Positions 21,448 through 31,821 of a stretch of 64,000 bases of DNA are shown here, in pieces. This stretch comes from Edaphochlamys debaryana (Eukaryota; Chlorophyta; Chlorophyceae; Chlamydomonadales), in assembly GCA_016858145.1 (NCBI GenBank), contig JAEHOE010000251.1, positions 1 to 64,000 of the forward strand. The letters run 5' to 3'. Below the pieces are notes generated by a model. That model was given only the letters and a program-made list of their open reading frames with translations, had not been told where the DNA came from and did not search any database. How positions within the stretch are numbered: position 1 is the first letter of the stretch; each line of letters begins with the position of its first letter. The position numbers and the translations under genes are program-made.

Positions 21448-23543
21448 CTTGAACTGGGGTTCGTCCTAGCCAACACGCGCCTCACAGCCAGCCAGTATGC
21501 AGACGACTACGGACAGATCCTGCGATCCACCACCCTCGTCTCCACCCTGATGAGCGCCATGGACACCTTCGCAGCAGCGTCAGGCCAACACCTCAACGTG
21601 GAAAAGTGCGAGCTCCTCCGCATCGGCACGCCACCGCCCCCAGCCCTCCAGCAACAACCCCACCCCGAACCCCTGGCGCCGGAGCAGATTGCTGGCCTCC
21701 ACCTCGCCCCCTCCGCACGCACCCTCGGCGTCACGTTCTCCACACAGCCAACGGCGGCCCCCCCCCCCCCCCCCCCCCCCTGTTGGACAAGTTCCTCAGC
21801 CGCCTGACTCTGATTTCGAGGATGGGCCTCTCAGCCTTTGGCGCTGCCTCATGCCTGTCCGCCTATGGCCTGGGCACCCTCCTTTACCACTGCCAGCACA
21901 ACGGCCTTCCCCCGCGCACGGCTACAGAACACCTGGTGGGCACGGTGGCGGCCCTGACCGACCGCAACATGACGCCAGCACAGTTCAGGGACAACCCCAA
22001 CGCACTGCCCCCAGGAGCACCCACGAGCTGCATGTATCTCTCCCCAGCAGTTGGCGGCTTCGGCCTGCTCCCCCTTGTCGAACACACTTGTGCCAGGCAC
22101 GCGAGCGCCGCAGTCCGAGGCATCCTGGGCGCCTGCGGCCTCCTCCGCTACCGCCCGCCGTGGACCGCGCCGCTCGTCTCCCTTCTCCGCTCAACCCACC
22201 CAGCAGCACACCCTCTCTGCCTCCTGACCATGCGGCGCCCGGCATCACCGACCGGTCTCCGCATCTTGGGGGCCACAGTTCAACGCGCAACCTCACCAGC
22301 ACTGGCGCGCGTGGCAGGCGCGCTAGCGCTGCTACCCCGGGCCCAAGTGATTGCACCCATGCCAACCGGAGCCTGGGTCTACAATGCACCGCTCTGGGGA
22401 AACCCTGCCCTACCCGCGGAGAGCATTCACAACAACGCCCCAAGCTGGGGCCTTGAAGGCGAGTTCACGGATCTGTTTGCGGTTCCGGGAATGCGGACAG
22501 TAGGCACGGCAATCCGCTGCCTAGATGAGCTTGAGCGCATCCGAGGGACGCACGGACTGGAGGGCAGCCCAGGCCGGGCTCTCGCACGGGCGAGGGCCCA
22601 GATCAACCGGTCATATGCCGAAAGGGTAGTACACAGCATTCTGGGTACGCAGGTGGGAGCGCTCCCGCCAGCACTCCGCCATGGACTAGACATGGCACAG
22701 CGCCTGGGCGCGCTTATTAACCGACTCCCGGCCGGGTGGGCCGAAGCAGCACGGGGGGTGGACGATCTTGCGGCTGCCCCAGGGGAAGAAGAAGCATGGG
22801 CGAACATTGCCAGGGTCATGGGCTGGGAGGATGTCAGTTTGGTCAAGATGACAGTTAGCCTGGCTACGCACTTGCAGATGGGCCCGGCCCGGGCTAGACT
22901 AGCGCGCAAACATGCACTGTACATTCAGGAGGCGTACGGCACAGACACGGCATCAGCTGAAGCAGTGGCAAGTCTGAAAGCGGTTTGGCCGAGGTTATGG
23001 AGCATTAAGTGGGACCCGGGCAATAAAGAGCCCTTGTGGAGGCTTGCGATGGACGGCTTCCCGGGCTTTGGTATGCACCGGAGCCAGTTAGGAACACAGA
23101 ACGTGGCGAGATGCCCGTGTGGGCGGGCAATGGACCAAGGCGATCGGCTCCACCATTTCTGGTATTGTCCAGCCGCTGTGGCTGTTCGTATGCGCCTTAG
23201 TCATGGTATAGGCAGAGCGGTGAAACGGCACGAGGTGTGGCTTGCTGTGCCCCCAGAGGGCACCAGGATTCATGCACGAGTGTGGGATGTGGTGTGTCTG
23301 GCCGCGGTATGCGCGATGGACCGGGCAGGGAGGTACAAGTATGCGCACAGGGATGCTCAGGATCACGCCTTGATGATGGCACAGGTTTTAGCAGTAGCAC
23401 GAGGCGAGTTCGAGGGCCGCCTGCAGTGTTTTGCGGAGGTTGGGCTCACGCACAGGGGCTGGGACGAGGTACCAGCTGACCACCCGTTCCTAGCGGCCAG
23501 GGCGGACGGATCAGTGCAGTATGCAGGCCCGGACGCCCCTTGA
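21448..23543 (+). pseudogene. LINE reverse transcriptase, truncated and frame-broken
   Basis: The first frame (to about 21757) holds the catalytic Y-A-D-D box at 21496-21507. It is followed by S-G-Q-H-L-N-V-E-K-C, the classic downstream motif of LINE reverse transcriptases. A run of 23 C at 21758-21780 shifts the frame. After it the second frame continues to the stop at 23543, covering thumb and C-terminal regions and a zinc-binding cluster (C-P-C-G near 23112, H-H-F-W-Y-C near 23150). The fingers, the first catalytic Asp and the endonuclease are missing because of 5' truncation. The 3' part is the parent-like match of LINE copy 1. The length of the C run may be a sequencing uncertainty, but truncation alone makes it inactive. 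Confidence 0.88.
21758..21780 (+). repeat. C23 homopolymer in the LINE coding region
   Basis: Twenty-three consecutive C fall where the reading frame changes from the YADD frame to the C-terminal frame. A proline-rich linker probably lay here. Confidence 0.95.
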
Positions 23544-24137
23544 TGGAGGCGGGCCACACTCTGCGGCGCATAACAAACGGGAGGGAGCCGCAGGGGGGGG
23601 GGCTTTCGCTCAGTGGCGCATAACAAACGGGAGGGAGCCGCAGGGCAGGGGCCTGTACCGGGTGAGCTGTATGTGGCGGATGTGCACTTTGAAGGTTAGC
23701 CCTCTACGGCGCATAACAAACGGGAGGGAGCCGCAGAGTGGGAGTGGACGTAGGGCCAGGAGGGCCAGGCTTGAGGTGTACGGCAAACACTGTGAGGACA
23801 CGCGCCGTCAGTGGTGGTTGGGACTTGAGAGTTTGGTGCAAAGGTTCTGGTAGGAGGGGCGAGGAGGGCCATGATTGAGAGGTATACGGCAAACCGGTCA
23901 TTGGGAAGCTCGTGAACAGATATTGGTCTGGAGGCGAGGCCGAGGTGGGGCCTTCGATACGAGTTGAGCATGGTCTTTGCGTGCCAAGTTCTAAGTTGGG
24001 GCCTGAGTGAGGTCAGTGCAAGTCATGACAGGGACTTGCGTTTTGGCTTGCAGGGGGCAAGCCCGTGAGGTGGGTCGCTTGGCCCCAGCGTTCAGCGCTG
24101 TGACCCCCGGGGGGTCCTTCATTGTAAACACCGAGGA
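23544..24137 (+). other. LINE copy 2 3' UTR
   Basis: The GCGCATAACAAACGGGAGGG motif occurs three times (about 23568, 23612 and 23709). The region ends in a GC-rich stretch and the conserved tail. A hairpin-capable CCCCCGGGGGG lies immediately before GTCCTTCATTG and could be the feature recognised by the LINE's own reverse transcriptase. Confidence 0.75.
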
Positions 24138-24767
24138 CTTGGGAGCGCACACCCCGGCAGCAACGCAAGCTCCCTCCGCTGTCAAAATCTCATACTGGAC
24201 ACACCTCCGTCGCATGCAGTGGCCGGCCCTGGAATGGCTGGGCTGCCGCCCGCCGTCTCCAGCAGCAGGCAAGCCCCCTGCACGCCTCCGCCCTCAAATG
24301 GCTGTGCACCCCCAGCTTGTACGCCCTTGATAGCGGCGACAAGCACGCCCTGCACGGACCACACCGCTTGGTGTCGTTAAATACAGACGGACAAGCTGCT
24401 GCCTCTGCTCCTCCAAGCTGCGTGGGGGAGCCCGCTCAACCGCTCACGCTGCATGCAGGCAAGGCCCAGTGACCCCTGCGGCTGGGCGCCGCAGGGCAGA
24501 CACTTGAGCCCGTGATGAGCCGGGCGTGCGACCAGAGCCAGCCGTGGGAACAGAGCACGAGTCCTCGGTGTTTACAATGAAGGACCCCCCGGGGGGGCAC
24601 GAGCCTCCTCACAGGGCCGCGGCCGCGGCACCCCTGCCTACCTGCGTGTGCCCGGACCCGGTTGCACATTGCCCGGTTGCTAACCCCTGCGTGTGGCTGG
24701 CCCCGCCACGGCCACAGCCGCGTCCAACGAGTGCCTCCCGCCGCTGCGCTCCGGACCCCGCGCAGCT
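24138..24767 (+). repeat. Satellite A, rest of unit 6 (truncated)
   Basis: The unit resumes after the LINE duplication and carries the 35 bp LINE tail. It stops at CGCAGCTG, where it joins satellite B at TCAGGCTGTTG with one shared base. The remaining ~1 kb of unit A is missing. Confidence 0.9.
24562..24596 (-). mobile_element. 35 bp LINE tail in satellite A unit 6
   Basis: Same insertion and GCACGAG duplication as in units 2-5. Confidence 0.9.
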
Positions 24768-25506
24768 GTCAGGCTGTTGAGCGGAGGAAGACTGCTTGAG
24801 CAGTGTCGGGAAATGGTGCCTAGACTCCAGACAGTATGGAAAGCCTTGCTCTGGCGAATCCAAACGTCTTCGGGCGATGCCTAGCCAGCGGGCTGGGCCA
24901 AGCCCTGCGGCCAGTGTGCTGGTCGCAAGCGCCGAAGCCGCAACTCCGCCCAAAGGCTCCTCCGGTAAACAGTCCGCATAATGAGAGTCATATCTGGGAG
25001 CAAGAGAGTCGCTGGCACCTGAAGGAAGGCTGAGTGGATTCGGGCGCGACGCAGGGCCATCCTGCGCGGTCTGCTCGCTGGCGTGAGTGTTAACGGGGCT
25101 ATGACTTTTGCGCAAAGAGTGTGCTTTGCTTTGTAGAGTGCAAGCGCCCCACGCTGGCGGCGGCCAGCGCGCTGGGCCAGCGCGCTGGACGCGGTACGGC
25201 AACCGCATGTCCGTACTGTACGGCCGTTCAATGCTGATGCATTATGCGGGATTCGCGTAGCACAGCAGAGGGTGGGCACGGGGGGCGGGCGGGCCAAAGC
25301 AGGGGTTAACGCAAGGCGCATGCAGCTCAATGCACGATGGCATGCTCGGCTCCAGGCACCGTAGGTCAAAGGATGCGGATCACGGCCCGGACACTGCGGA
25401 CAGTGGTATAAAATGCGAGACTCGCGTTGTATAGCGGGGGTGGCTGCGGGTGGCAGGGGGCCCAAGAGGACTTTTGGAGGTGGGTTGTCGACCGAAAGGT
25501 GGGGGA

Positions 25507-26642
25507 TGTGGGCATAGCCCCTGAATGGCACACAAGCAACATGGCTATCTAGCACCATACGGAGCGGTACGCGCGGACGATGTAGTCGGTGATGCAGCTG
25601 CATACGGCTATAACTAGAGTTGCCGGCATGCTGTTGCTGGGAGTGAAGGTGTAGAGCTGAGCTGGCAAACTCTAGCAATCTAACAGGTCCTATGGGAGAT
25701 AGGCGCGAATAGCACTTTCCTGAGCCGCCAGAAGAAGCCCCCAGCCGTGAAGCGTGCCAGTCGTCAATGGTCATCATGAGCAGGCGCTCACCTGCACACG
25801 GCGGAGACGAAGACGACGCGTCAGCGGTAGGACTAGTCGAGCGTAAAGTGCGGTGTGTGCAGATGCGAGCTGGGGGAAAGAACCCGGCTGCGCCACGCTG
25901 CCTGAAGGCTGAGCTCCGGGCGTCGTACGAGGCTGGCGGAAGATGCTACTAGGAAGATACCCGTAACCGACACCCCGCCCGTGCGTCTAGGTACTACGTG
26001 AGGCGGCGGGAGAAAGGAAGGTTTTGGGACCTAGGGCAATACGAGGCCCAGGAGGAGGTCAGCGGGAAGCAGGGAACGATCGGGCAGGCGAGGAGCGGCA
26101 CGTGGGTGCGAAGCGGGAAGTAGCCAGTTGCGCTCGTAGACGCCGGTCGCACCGACCGGTCGATGCTGCACGCACGGGGCTGCGCGGGGCTGGACGCGCT
26201 GGCTGGGTGGCTGGAGCCGGATGGCGGCGACGTACGGCGAAGGAAACGTGCGAGCGTGCCGAAGCGACTGGGACGTGCGAGGCGGGTGCCGCTGAGGGTG
26301 GGGCCTGGGGCGTGGGCTGAGCGCGTTGGCCGGGGGAGGGCGGCATAGCCGCAGGCACAGGCACGGACGCCGGAGGGCTGTGGCCCGAGGGATGGCCGGG
26401 GGGGACGACGGGCTGGGCGCCAGGCACGGGGGCGAGGGCCGCTGGCGATGGGGCGGTGGGCCAAGGCGGCAGTCCTGTTTGCTACACGTCCGGGCTCCAC
26501 GAGCTCCCCAGTGATGACAGCCGTCCCAGCGTCATAAACCAAAAAGCGGCCCTGCATCCAACAGGAAGGGAAAGTAAACGCAAGGGAAAACAACAAAGGA
26601 ACAAGCACAGGGCAAGCTGGCGACGACGGCGCCCGGCTGCAT
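25507..26642 (-). mobile_element. Element C, reverse orientation, longest copy
   Basis: The 1136 bp insert lies between two copies of GAAAGGTGGGGGA (25494-25506 and 26643-26655), and the empty site is present in the other B units. On the minus strand it ends with GGCTATGCCC plus a few bases, as do the forward copies. It extends about 150-200 bp further at the 5' end than they do. Variable 5' end, fixed 3' end and 13 bp duplications point to a non-LTR retroposon. A minus-strand frame includes a stretch reading F-L-V-Y-D-A-G-T-A-V-I-T-G-E-L, but I recognise no domain. There is no poly(A). Confidence 0.8.
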
Positions 26643-27493
26643 GAAAGGTGGGGGACATCGTGACGGGTTTGGCGGCCACTGGTGGTTGAGAGGAGGGGAT
26701 GGGAGAGTTCCGTAGAAAGCACGGAAAGTCCAGGGTTCGGATCACAGGCACTGTTGGGTCAGTCAAGCACGGCTTTAGCGTCCGAGCGGTGTCAGCCACA
26801 TGTTCCTTGGTTCTGGCGTAGGGCGGCTTCATCATCAGGGCAGCCTGGACAGCAGGCTTCACTCGCTAAGATGTGTAGGGCTGTCCAGCGCTGTTGGACT
26901 GGTACCAAGGCAGGCTCATGCAAGTTCCAGGTCGGGCACCGACGGGGGCACGGTCCGGGGTCAACGACTGAGTGCAGTCGTCCCGAATGTACGCCTTACA
27001 CACTACCCGGCCATTCCGCTCCTCCCGCCCGACAGCAGCGGCGCCGCGGGGGTGCCCCGCCATCCCTGGCGGACCCACGCGAGGAGACAGGCGCACGACT
27101 GCAGTGCGCCCGGCCCCGCACCGCACCGCTTCGCCCCTGCCCCGCCTCCACAACCGAACAGCCAACAAGCAAGCTGCAAAGCCCCGCGCTCGAGCGCCGC
27201 CTAGTCGTCGCGCGTCTACCTCTGCGGCCCCGACGCTCCCCAACACAGGCCGTCCAGCGGGTCCCTAGCACGCCTCCCGCTCCACCTTTCACCCGCGGCC
27301 CCCGCCCGCTCAGGCCCCTTGCTCCACCCGTGCCTCCCGCCACAGCAGCCCACAGCCACGCAGCGGGCCCGGCGTCCTCGCCACCCCAGAAGCCTCCTCG
27401 CGAGCACACCGGCCGCGCCGCCGCAACGCCGCCGCAGCCGGTACGGTTCGCGTAACCGAAACGTAACCGGCGCACGGCAGCAGCGCTAGCGCG

Positions 27494-27724
27494 TTACATT
27501 GTGAGCTCCATGATGGCCAACACAATGTCGCCCTCGGCGTTTTTAAGGGCCTTGATAGGGCCTTGATGGCCTTGGCGCGGCTCACGTTGGCTTGCGTCAT
27601 GACCAGCTCAATGTCCTTCTGCTCCACGCTGCTGTCGTCCACTTTCCTCGCAGTTGTCCTCGTCGGCAGCGCCGCCGGCCGCGGCCGCGTGCTGCGCCGC
27701 CTCAGGCTCCGGGCGCATCTTGAA
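27494..27724 (-). pseudogene. NACA-like: NAC-alpha C-terminal exon fragment, copy 1
   Basis: On the minus strand the sequence encodes the end of nascent polypeptide-associated complex subunit alpha, a ribosome-bound chaperone partner. It has a short F-K-M start after a splice-acceptor-like CAG, an Ala-rich acidic linker, then the UBA domain: K-D-I-E-L-V-M-T-Q-A-N-V-S-R-A-K-A, and after a break G-D-I-V-L-A-I-M-E-L-T-M and TAA. Two lesions disrupt it: one extra base just before V-D-D-S-S, and an 11 bp tandem duplication (ATCAAGGCCCT) inside the UBA. Both are also present in the other four copies, so they arose before amplification. The nascent-chain-binding NAC domain is absent. This is a captured host-gene piece, not a working gene. 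Confidence 0.9.
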
Positions 27725-28118
27725 CTGCTCGGGCCGCGATGGTCGCTGGAGGGACCGGCGCCAAGCCCACGAAGAGGGGCAGGAAGGCGGAGAGGGCGCA
27801 GTGGCACCCTTGGGGCCCGAAAGCCCCACCGGGACGCTCAGGTCCGCGGTTGAGGCGGGGCCACAGGCAGGCTGGCCCCCGCCAAAGGCCTCGACATGGA
27901 GGGGCCGACGTGCGGTCGCGAGGCTGGCATGCGGAGTTGGTCGGTAGAGAGAGGACCTGTGCGAGGCGCGGCGTTGGCCGCTGGGGTGGCGGCTGCTGCT
28001 TTGTAGGCCAGGGGGAGGCAAGCGGCGGAGGCGCGTCGGGGCCCGGGCAGTGCTCCATCGGCGTTGTGCTTCAGCTGCCACCCATCCTCTAGGCCGCAGC
28101 TTCCGGGGCCTCGCTGCC

Positions 28119-28560
28119 CTAGGCGGCGACTGGTGCTTGGGGCGGGGCCACAAGTGGCGCATCCGCCGGGGGAGCAGGTGCGATGCCGTCATGGATGGGT
28201 GGCGGCGGGTTGCCCACGGGCAGCCCCCAAGGAGGCGGAAGGATGTACTCCGCTCCAAAGAGGTTTTGCATCCTCCAAAAGGCCGTAAGTTCCTGCACCG
28301 GCGGGCCGGGGCAGAGGACGTGGTCGTGCGGGGGCAGGGGCTGAGCAGCTGCAGGCGCGTGGGCCATCGAAGCGTCGTCGTGAGCAGCGTGGAGGCCAGA
28401 GGGGAGGGCGAGGTTCCCGCAGAGGCGTTGAGGTCGTGGAGGAAGCCGGACAGGAGCGCCGAGAGATCGGAGTCTGGATGCACGTGGGTGGGAGAGGAAT
28501 GGGGGCGGGGAGGGAAACACGTCAGGCGCGGTGGAGGAGGTCAGGACTTGGCTGGCACTT
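28119..28560 (-). pseudogene. Proline-rich coding-like piece of satellite B
   Basis: On the minus strand, segments such as L-S-A-L-L-S-G-F-L-H-D-L-N-A-S-A-G and P-V-Q-E-L-T-A-F-W-R-M-Q-N-L-F-G-A-E-Y look more like real protein than the rest of the unit, but they lie in different frames. They may be another captured exon fragment. No family is recognised, and the copies in every B unit carry the same state. Confidence 0.3.
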
Positions 28561-30500
28561 GGCCAGCTGTGCGGAGGACATCCGCGACAACATGCCAACA
28601 TAGCTGCGGACCCCGCTGTGCCGCGGTCGCTAGTCCAAGACTGAAATCCGCCCGTGATGCTGTAACCTCCCATTGAGGCCGCAACGTCTACCCAGAAGGC
28701 AGGGCCTCGAGGAGGCCACCCCGATCTTAGCATGGGGGCGCCGCTTCCTCACCCCTGCCGCCCAGCTTGCCTGCCAAGCGTATGCCTGCGCGCTCCGCGA
28801 TGCCCAGTCGTGAGGGTGAGCCCTCCTGCAGGCACAGAAGAGGAAATCGAGTAAGGAAAGGGCTTTGGGGCCGGGCCGGGCCGAGCGCTGCGCCGCGGCT
28901 GGCGAAGGCCCTGCGGCAGGCGGGTTAGACGCGTGCGGAGTATCCGTAGCGTCACCCGGCTTGACACCGCGCAAGCTCACCTTTTGCCGCGTGGCCCCGC
29001 TTGCGTGCTGGCGCAAGAGACTGCTCGCCGTCAGGCTGAGGAAGACTGCTTGAGCAGTGTCGGGAAATGGTGCCTAGACTCCAGACAGTATGGAAAGCCT
29101 TGCTCTGGCGAATCCAAACGTCTTCGGGCGATGCCTAGCCAGCGGGCTGGGCCAAGCCCTGCGGCCAGTGTGCTGGTCGCAAGCGCCGAAGCCGCAACTC
29201 CGCCCAAAGGCTCCTCCGGTAAACAGTCCGCATAATGAGAGTCATATCTGGGAGCAAGAGAGTCGCTGGCACCTGAAGGAAGGCTGAGTGGATTCGGGCG
29301 CGACGCAGGGCCATCCTGCGCGGTCTGCTCGCTGGCGTGAGTGTTAACGGGGCTATGACTTTTGCGCAAAGAGTGTGCTTTGCTTTGTAGAGTGCAAGCG
29401 CCCCACGCTGGCGGCGGCCAGCGCGCTGGGCCAGCGCGCTGGACGCGGTACGGCAACCGCATGTCCGTACTGTACGGCCGTTCAATGCTGGTGCATTATT
29501 CGGGATTCGCGTAGCACAGCAGAGGGTGGGCACGGGGGGCGGGCGGGCCAAAGCAGGGGTTAACGCAAGGCGCATGCAGCTCAATGCACGATGGCATGCT
29601 CGGCTCCAAGCACCGTAGGTCAAAGGATGCGGATCACGGCCCGGACACTGCGGACAGTGGTATAAAATGCGAGACTCGCGTTGTATAGCGGGGGTGGCTG
29701 CGGGTGGCAGGGGGCCCAAGAGGACTTTCGGAGGTGGGTTGTCGACCGAAAGGTGGGGGACATCGTGACGGGTTTGGCGGCCACTGGTGGTTGAGAGGAG
29801 GGGATGGGAGAGTTCCGTAGAAAGCACGGAAAGTCCAGGGTTCGGATCACAGGCACTGTTGGGTCAGTCAAGCACGGCTTTAGCGTCCGAGCGGTGTCAG
29901 CCACATGTTCCTTGGTTCTGGCGTAGGGCGGCTTCATCATCAGGGCAGCCTGGACAGCAGGCTTCACTCGCTAAGATGTGTAGGGCTGTCCAGCGCTGTT
30001 GGACTGGTACCAAGGCAGGCTCATGCAAGTTCCAGGTCGGGCACCGACGGGGGCACGGTCCGGGGTCAACGACTGAGTGCAGTCGTCCCGAATGTACGCC
30101 TTACACACTACCCGGCCATTCCGCTCCTCCCGCCCGACAGCAGCGGCGCCGCGGGGGTGCCCCGCCATCCCTGGCGGACCCACGCGAGGAGACAGGCGCA
30201 CGACTGCAGTGCGCCCGGCCCCGCACCGCACCGCTTCGCCCCTGCCCCGCCTCCACAACCGAACAGCCAACAAGCAAGCTGCAAAGCCCCGCGCTCGAGC
30301 GCCGCCTAGTCGTCGCGCGTCTACCTCTGCGGCCCCGACGCTCCCCAACACAGGCCGTCCAGCGGGTCCCTAGCACGCCTCCCGCTCCACCTTTCACCCG
30401 CGGCCCCCGCCCGCTCAGGCCCCTTGCTCCACCCGTGCCTCCCGCCACAGCAGCCCACAGCCACGCAGCGGGCCCGGCGTCCTCGCCACCCCAGAAGCCT

Positions 30501-31479
30501 CGCAAACCGGACGAAGCCTCGCCGCCGCTGCCCCATCACCGACAGCCCGGCCCTCGCCTCCGTGCCTGGCGCCCAGCCCGTCGTCCCCACCCGGCCATCC
30601 CTCGGGCCCCAGCCCTCCCGCCCTCCCGTGCCTGTGCCTGCGGCTCTGCCGCCCTCCCCCGACCGACGCGCTCAGCCAACGCCTCAGGTCCCACCCTCAG
30701 CGGCACACGCCTCGCACGTCCCTGTCGCGTGGCACGCTCGCACGGCTTCTTCACCGTCGCCAGCCACCAGCTCCAGCCGCAAGGCCAGCGCGTCCAGCCC
30801 TCCGCAGCTCCGTGAACGCAGTATCGACCGGTCGGTGCGGCCAGCGTCTACGAGCGCAGCTGCCTCAGACTACGCTACTTCCCACTTCCCACCCACGTGA
30901 CGCTCTTCGTCTCCCAGCCGCCGGCTCCCCGCTCCCGCTGGTTTCCTCCCGGGCCTCGTATTGCCCTAGGTCCCAAAACTACCTTTCTCCTGCCGCTTCA
31001 CTCCTAGACGCACGGGTTTTGGGAACGGGTATCTTCCTGGTGGCATCTTCCGCCTCGTACGTCAGTATGGAGCTCAGTCTTCAAGCAGCATTCCGCAGCC
31101 GGCTTCTTTCCCCCAGCTCGCATTTGCACACACCGCACTTTAACGCTCGACTAGCCCCTGTAGCTGACTCGTCGTCTTGTCTACGCCACCTGCAGGTGCG
31201 CGCTCGCGCATGATGACCATAGAAGACTGGCACGCTTCACGGCTGGGGGCTTCTTCAAGCGGCTCAGGAAAGTGCTATTCGCGCCTGTCTCCCATAGGAC
31301 CTGTATCAGCCTGCTAGACGTATCCGGCACAGCTCTACACCGTCAACAGCAACAGCAAGCCGGTTACTCTAGCGTAGCCGTTCTCAGCCGCACCCCCGAC
31401 TACATCTGCTGCGCATACCGCTCCGTGTAGTGCTAGATAGCCCTGTTGCTAGTGCACTGTATGGAGGCTATGCCCCCCG
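30501..31479 (+). mobile_element. Element C insertion in B unit 1
   Basis: The 979 bp insert is flanked by ACCCCAGAAGCCT (30488-30500 and 31480-31492). The uninterrupted site is seen in the short units, for example near 38700. It is related to the reverse copy at 25507-26642, with visible substitutions and small indels, and shares its 3' end (CTAGATAGCC.TGTTGCT, then GGCTATGCCC). There is no recognisable protein. Confidence 0.85.
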
Positions 31480-31590
31480 ACCCCAGAAGCCTCCTCGCGA
31501 GCACACCGGCCGCGCCGCCGCAACGCCGCCGCAGCCGGTACGGTTCGCGTAACCGAAACGTAACCGGCGCACGGCAGCAGCGCTAGCGCG

Positions 31591-31821
31591 TTACATTGTG
31601 AGCTCCATGATGGCCAACACAATGTCGCCCTCGGCGTTTTTAAGGGCCTTGATAGGGCCTTGATGGCCTTGGCGCGGCTCACGTTGGCTTGCGTCATGAC
31701 CAGCTCAATGTCCTTCTGCTCCACGCTGCTGTCGTCCACTTTCCTCGCAGTTGTCCTCGTCGGCAGCGCCGCCGGCCGCGGCCGCGTGCTGCGCCGCCTC
31801 AGGCTCCGGGCGCATCTTGAA
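31591..31821 (-). pseudogene. NACA-like: NAC-alpha C-terminal fragment, copy 2
   Basis: Same 231 bp fragment as copy 1, with the same +1 and +11 lesions. Confidence 0.88.

Larger units (their letters stand above)
21448..24137 (+). mobile_element. LINE copy 2, 5'-truncated
   Basis: An 11 bp duplication, CTTGGGAGCGC, flanks the element (21437-21447 and 24138-24148). The insert interrupts satellite A unit 6. It starts inside the reverse transcriptase domain and ends with a 594 bp 3' UTR and the tail CATTGTAAACACCGAGGA, with no poly(A). The 35 bp tails scattered in satellite A are copies of this 3' end. An L1-like non-LTR retrotransposon is most likely; the clade is not certain because the endonuclease is missing. 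Confidence 0.9.

Noticed and set aside
17859..24137. A single 6.3 kb element with ~140 bp terminal inverted repeats
   Set aside because: The apparent inverted ends are the 3' ends of two separate LINE copies, each with its own target duplication (TGAGTCAG and CTTGGGAGCGC).
29787..30815. 342-codon Pro/Arg-rich frame in satellite B
   Set aside because: It ends differently once element C is absent, overlaps long frames on the other strand and shows no domain.
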